Shown here: positions 29,501 through 31,392 of the stretch, one piece after another | How positions within the stretch are numbered: position 1 is the first letter of the stretch | How the letters are laid out: every line of letters begins with the position of its first letter | Assembly: GCA_035291645.1 (NCBI GenBank) | Contig: DATDRQ010000074.1 | Coordinates: 1-31,392, forward strand | DNA from: DATDRQ01 sp035291645 | GTDB lineage: Bacteria > Chloroflexota > Anaerolineae > Anaerolineales > UBA4823 | DNA: 31,392 nucleotides | Direction of reading: 5' to 3' | The notes under the pieces: model-generated | Databases searched by the model: none | What the model saw: only the letters and a program-made list of their open reading frames with translations | Told to the model about the DNA's origin: nothing | Translations under genes and position numbers: made by a program

Positions 29501-31392
29501 CAGCGATGCCCGGGTGGCTGCGGCCAACGCCGAAGCCGAACGGGGTGACAACTTCCAGTGCCCGTTCGCCAAGAACCAGGTCGCCTATGCGATCAAGAAC
29601 ATCGTCGACAACTACCGGGCGAAGAACCCGCTCGAATACGTTGTCATCATCGGCAGCGACGAGGTGGTGCCTTTCTTTCGCCACGCCGACCAGGCCATGC
29701 TGGCCAACGAAAAGAATTACGCCCCGCCCGTGCTCGACGACACCGCCTCCCAGGCCAGCCTGAAGCTGGGCTATGTGCTCAGCCAGGACCGCTACGGCAC
29801 CGACCTGGAGATATCTCACAAGGATGAGTCCTTCCCAATTCCGGACCTGGCCGTCGGCCGGGTGGTTGAAACCGCCTCGGACGCCACCCGCATGCTGGAC
29901 GCCTACCTGAATCCGAACCGCGGGGGCATACTCTCGCCCACTTCCGCCCTGGTCACCGGCTATGACTTCCTGGTGGACAACGCCCAGGCAGTCCGTGAAG
30001 ATCTGGCAATCGGCCTGGGCTCCAGCTCCGCCGTGGATACCCTGATTACCCCGCCTCACCTCTCTCCGGCCGATCCGAGTGCAGAGGTCTGGACGGCGGA
30101 CGACCTGCGGCAGGAGCTGTTCGATACCCGCCACGACCTGATTTACCTGGCCGGTCACTTCAGCGCCGGCAGCGCCCTGGCGGCGGACTTCACCACCCGG
30201 GTGGACTCGACCGAGTTGTTGACTTCCCTCGCCGATTTGGAGAACGTCCTGATCTACAGCGCCGGCTGCCATTCCGGCTACAACACGGTCGACCCGCACG
30301 GCGTGCCGTTCGTGACCGCCCAGCCCGATTGGGCCCAGGCTGCTAACGGTGAGGGCATCACACTGATCGCCGGCACCGGCTACCAGTACGGCGACACCGA
30401 TTTCATCGAATACAGCGAGCGCCTGTACCTGGAGTTCACCCGCCAGCTGCGCGCCGGCTCCGGCCCGGTCCCGATCGGCAAAGCCCTGATGGAGGCCAAG
30501 CGAACATACCTGGCAGAGACACCCCAGCTGCGCGGCATCCACGAGAAAGCCCTGCTGGAAGCCACCCTGTTCGGCTTCCCGATGTTCGCAGTGGACATGC
30601 CTGGACAGCGCTACACACCGGGCGGCGGCAATACCATCGTAACGGACGTGAGCGGCTACGCCAGCGACCCCGGTGACAGCCTGGGCCTGGAGTACAGCGA
30701 TGTAACGATCAATCCAAGCCTGACCCGCTTCGACGTGCCTTTGAAGAACGTCGAGAACAATGCAACGGTTATGGCGACCTACTTGAAAGGCAAGAACGGC
30801 GTGCTAACCAATCCGGTCGAGCCGGTCCTGCCGGCGGAGGTATACAACGTCAGCGTGGCGAACACGGTGCTGCGCGGCGTGGGCTTCCGGGGCGGGGACT
30901 ACACCGACCTGGATAACATCCTGCCATTAATTGGCGCGGCGACGACCGAGGTGCGCGGGGTGCACTCCCCGTTCGTCACCGAATTCTTCTTCCCCGTACG
31001 CCTGTGGTCGGTGAACTATATCGATGCACTGGCGAACGGGCCGACCCGCCTGGTCGTGACCCCCGCCCACTTTAAACTGAACGAAGCCTCGGCCGACCGT
31101 GGTACCCTGCGCCGGTTCGACTCGCTGAAGTTCCGCCTCTTCTACAGCGATTACGTCGAATCCAATCCGGATGGGACCAACCCGGCCCTCTCGGCCGCCC
31201 CGAGCATCGTGCGCGTCTCCGGCACCCCGGCCGGGGATGCCGTAGACTTCCAGATGCGCGTGGTAGGCAACCCGGCCGCCGGCATCCAGGAAGTCTGGGT
31301 GACGTACACGGCTATTCAAGGCTCCTTCTACAACCAATGGCAGTCGCTCGATCTAGCCCAGAATCCGCTCGACTCGACCTTGTGGGAAGGGA
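26568..31392 (+). CDS. Giant secreted protein: CSLREA/beta-helix, PPC-like and gingipain-like (C25) protease domains; partial, runs off the right edge
   Basis: From ATG 26568 (GGAGGAACTA upstream) the frame stays open for 1608 codons to the window edge. Domains: signal peptide (about 1-40); a CSLREA-like repeat (CTLREAVIAAN) and right-handed beta-helix (about 41-390, with GGGIYN, GGALYN, GGGLYS turns and DIGAFEA closing); a second CSLREA motif (CSLREAIQAAN from 412) and beta-helix (to about 600); a PPC-like domain (about 675-920) interrupted by 19 five-residue repeats (765-859); and a gingipain-like clan CD domain (about 925-1360) with VVIIGSDEVVPF, His1197 (AGHFSAG) and Cys1234 (SAGCHSGYN). 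Predicted secreted and surface-exposed. A post-protease region continues past the edge. Cleavage specificity is unknown. Confidence 0.88.
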   Translation, partial: MHLKNFLYRSISHLHWVLAAALLLGIVSSAWGVGIGRAAATITVNSFEDKVNTDGLCTLREAVIAANKDAASSGNPGECPAGSGADTIVLPALIDNVAGSYILTRTDNGKEDSSSTGDLDITSDITIQGDGGQVVIKTIPGYKDRVFHILSGTTSIKNVTIQGGIPVGDGGGIYNKASLTIEQSTLAGNIATGNGGALYNSGTLTLTNVTLSGNNASLSGGGLYSTTGTTTLNNVTVSANTADKDGNGTGDGGGITRNSGTVSLANSLIGGNSDGSAPNKQQPDCSGSLASLGYNLIQSVTGCTLTGIPTGNRTGVNPNLGPLADNGGPTPTHKLLNGSPAIEAGNPAAPGSSSSACALTDQRGVTRPQGAACDIGAFEAEDPLQTGPVFSVIAVVGANDDRDDGACTFSHCSLREAIQAANARPNDATPDAVHFNLSGGSPVIMVTSPLPEIASPVIIDGATQPGGTLVLNGSGTGADVSGLTVSGGGSTLKGLTIREFRCNGVLLTGSGGNTLQGNTITLNGCNGIHVASGGDNKLTQNLISANGLLAIDLGGDGPTANDTGDADAGANDLQNYPVLFGADPFAEDGVTVVEGRLNGIANTAYALEFFSNQACDVSGFGEAETFLDSVTATTDSRGDAYFQTRFTGLPADRFVSVTATSPTGDTSELSACKRVDARNDSWPAALPLTLSQNGSPVSANQYLDQQGQSRWYFFKIQPNTRLVVTLTGLTANYDLTLYKDIKQAYTELNGDQDLVRLGAEFAADAFNADSFSSDAFNSDAFSPQAFSPQAFSPQAFSPQAFSPQAFSPQAFSPQAFSPEAFLADAYAPQAFSPQAFSPQAFSPQAFSPQAFSPQAFSSAQTRSLIGVSAFDGTASEGLSLNTWENTGDFYVRVRGRNGAFDPSIKYHLEVTQIAGDCANVNTNLPPTSLTGESGSYRTIILTDFARLAGSADDEIALRDRLATFAARSEVRGVVVDVGSDARVAAANAEAERGDNFQCPFAKNQVAYAIKNIVDNYRAKNPLEYVVIIGSDEVVPFFRHADQAMLANEKNYAPPVLDDTASQASLKLGYVLSQDRYGTDLEISHKDESFPIPDLAVGRVVETASDATRMLDAYLNPNRGGILSPTSALVTGYDFLVDNAQAVREDLAIGLGSSSAVDTLITPPHLSPADPSAEVWTADDLRQELFDTRHDLIYLAGHFSAGSALAADFTTRVDSTELLTSLADLENVLIYSAGCHSGYNTVDPHGVPFVTAQPDWAQAANGEGITLIAGTGYQYGDTDFIEYSERLYLEFTRQLRAGSGPVPIGKALMEAKRTYLAETPQLRGIHEKALLEATLFGFPMFAVDMPGQRYTPGGGNTIVTDVSGYASDPGDSLGLEYSDVTINPSLTRFDVPLKNVENNATVMATYLKGKNGVLTNPVEPVLPAEVYNVSVANTVLRGVGFRGGDYTDLDNILPLIGAATTEVRGVHSPFVTEFFFPVRLWSVNYIDALANGPTRLVVTPAHFKLNEASADRGTLRRFDSLKFRLFYSDYVESNPDGTNPALSAAPSIVRVSGTPAGDAVDFQMRVVGNPAAGIQEVWVTYTAIQGSFYNQWQSLDLAQNPLDSTLWEG
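28860..29144 (+). repeat. 19 tandem 15-bp codon repeats (AFSPQ-type five-residue units)
   Basis: Exactly 19 consecutive five-residue units, 285 bases, inside the giant protein gene. The first three are AFNAD, SFSSD, AFNSD; then eight AFSPQ/AFSPE units, AFLAD, AYAPQ, five AFSPQ units and a final AFSSA. Serine-proline codons often alternate AGC-CCG and TCG-CCC, giving a partial 30-bp higher-order period. A Phe (once Tyr) stands at every second position of a unit. Confidence 0.92.

Noticed and set aside
27573..30542. Long minus-strand open frames (for example 27573-28187, 28452-29288, 29448-30542)
   Set aside because: They lie opposite the uninterrupted plus-strand giant gene, which has a signal peptide, recognisable domains and a ribosome binding site. 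The reverse frames are GC-bias shadows; the repetitive one (28452-29288) merely mirrors the five-residue repeat.

Overview
The window looks like a chromosomal segment of an uncultured or poorly sampled member of the Chloroflexota (Anaerolineae-like). This rests on GC-rich coding sequence, the family mix (CSLREA/choice-of-anchor/gingipain-like secreted giant, tungsten aldehyde:ferredoxin oxidoreductase with MoaD-like genes, VIT1/CCC1 transporter, SorC-type regulator with a 2-oxo-acid dehydrogenase operon, MoxR/DUF58/VWA cluster) and the inverted-repeat elements in the gaps. The taxonomic call is inference; no rRNA gene is present. I see no tRNA, rRNA, CRISPR array, transposase or prophage.

Layout. 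1-204 is the 3' end of an OB-fold (DUF35-like) gene. 205-2037 is repeat-rich and holds a Tat/lipoprotein dienelactone hydrolase (minus strand). 2038-7039 runs on the plus strand: a PDZ-less HtrA-type protease, then MoxR ATPase, DUF58 protein and two VWA membrane proteins. 7146-7514 is a small holin-like membrane protein. 7816-8844 (minus) is the remains of a tungsten-enzyme operon: a radical SAM maturase cut down to its C-terminal part, followed by two intact MoaD-like genes. 9130-11278 holds a third MoaD-like gene (plus) and an intact aldehyde:ferredoxin oxidoreductase (minus), which converge on one terminator.

11571-12380 is a VIT1/CCC1 transporter. 12395-17690 (minus) is one operon: SorC/DeoR-type regulator, E1-alpha, E1-beta and E2 of a pyruvate/acetoin-type dehydrogenase, and a RibD-C/dihydrofolate-reductase-like gene. 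17939-20344 is an orphan MacB/FtsX-type permease. 20335-23964 (minus) is a tight five-gene operon: tandem universal stress protein, small zinc-ribbon protein, AIR-synthase/HypE/SelD-like protein, rhodanese-type sulfurtransferase and YbaK-like deacylase. A leader of about 168 nt with riboswitch-like, mutually exclusive helices precedes it.

24462-25355 is a radical SAM protein (minus). 25632-26522 is a SpoIIE/RsbU-type phosphatase (plus). From 26568 to the right edge a single open frame of at least 1608 codons encodes a secreted giant with two CSLREA/beta-helix regions, a pre-peptidase (PPC)-like domain interrupted by 19 tandem five-residue repeats, and a gingipain-like (C25, clan CD) Cys/His protease domain. 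It has no stop codon in the window.

The strongest candidates for something undescribed are the structured leader upstream of the stress-protein operon (23965-24132), the repeat-interrupted giant protease, and a CRP/FNR-like promoter architecture shared by the oxidoreductase and the radical SAM gene.
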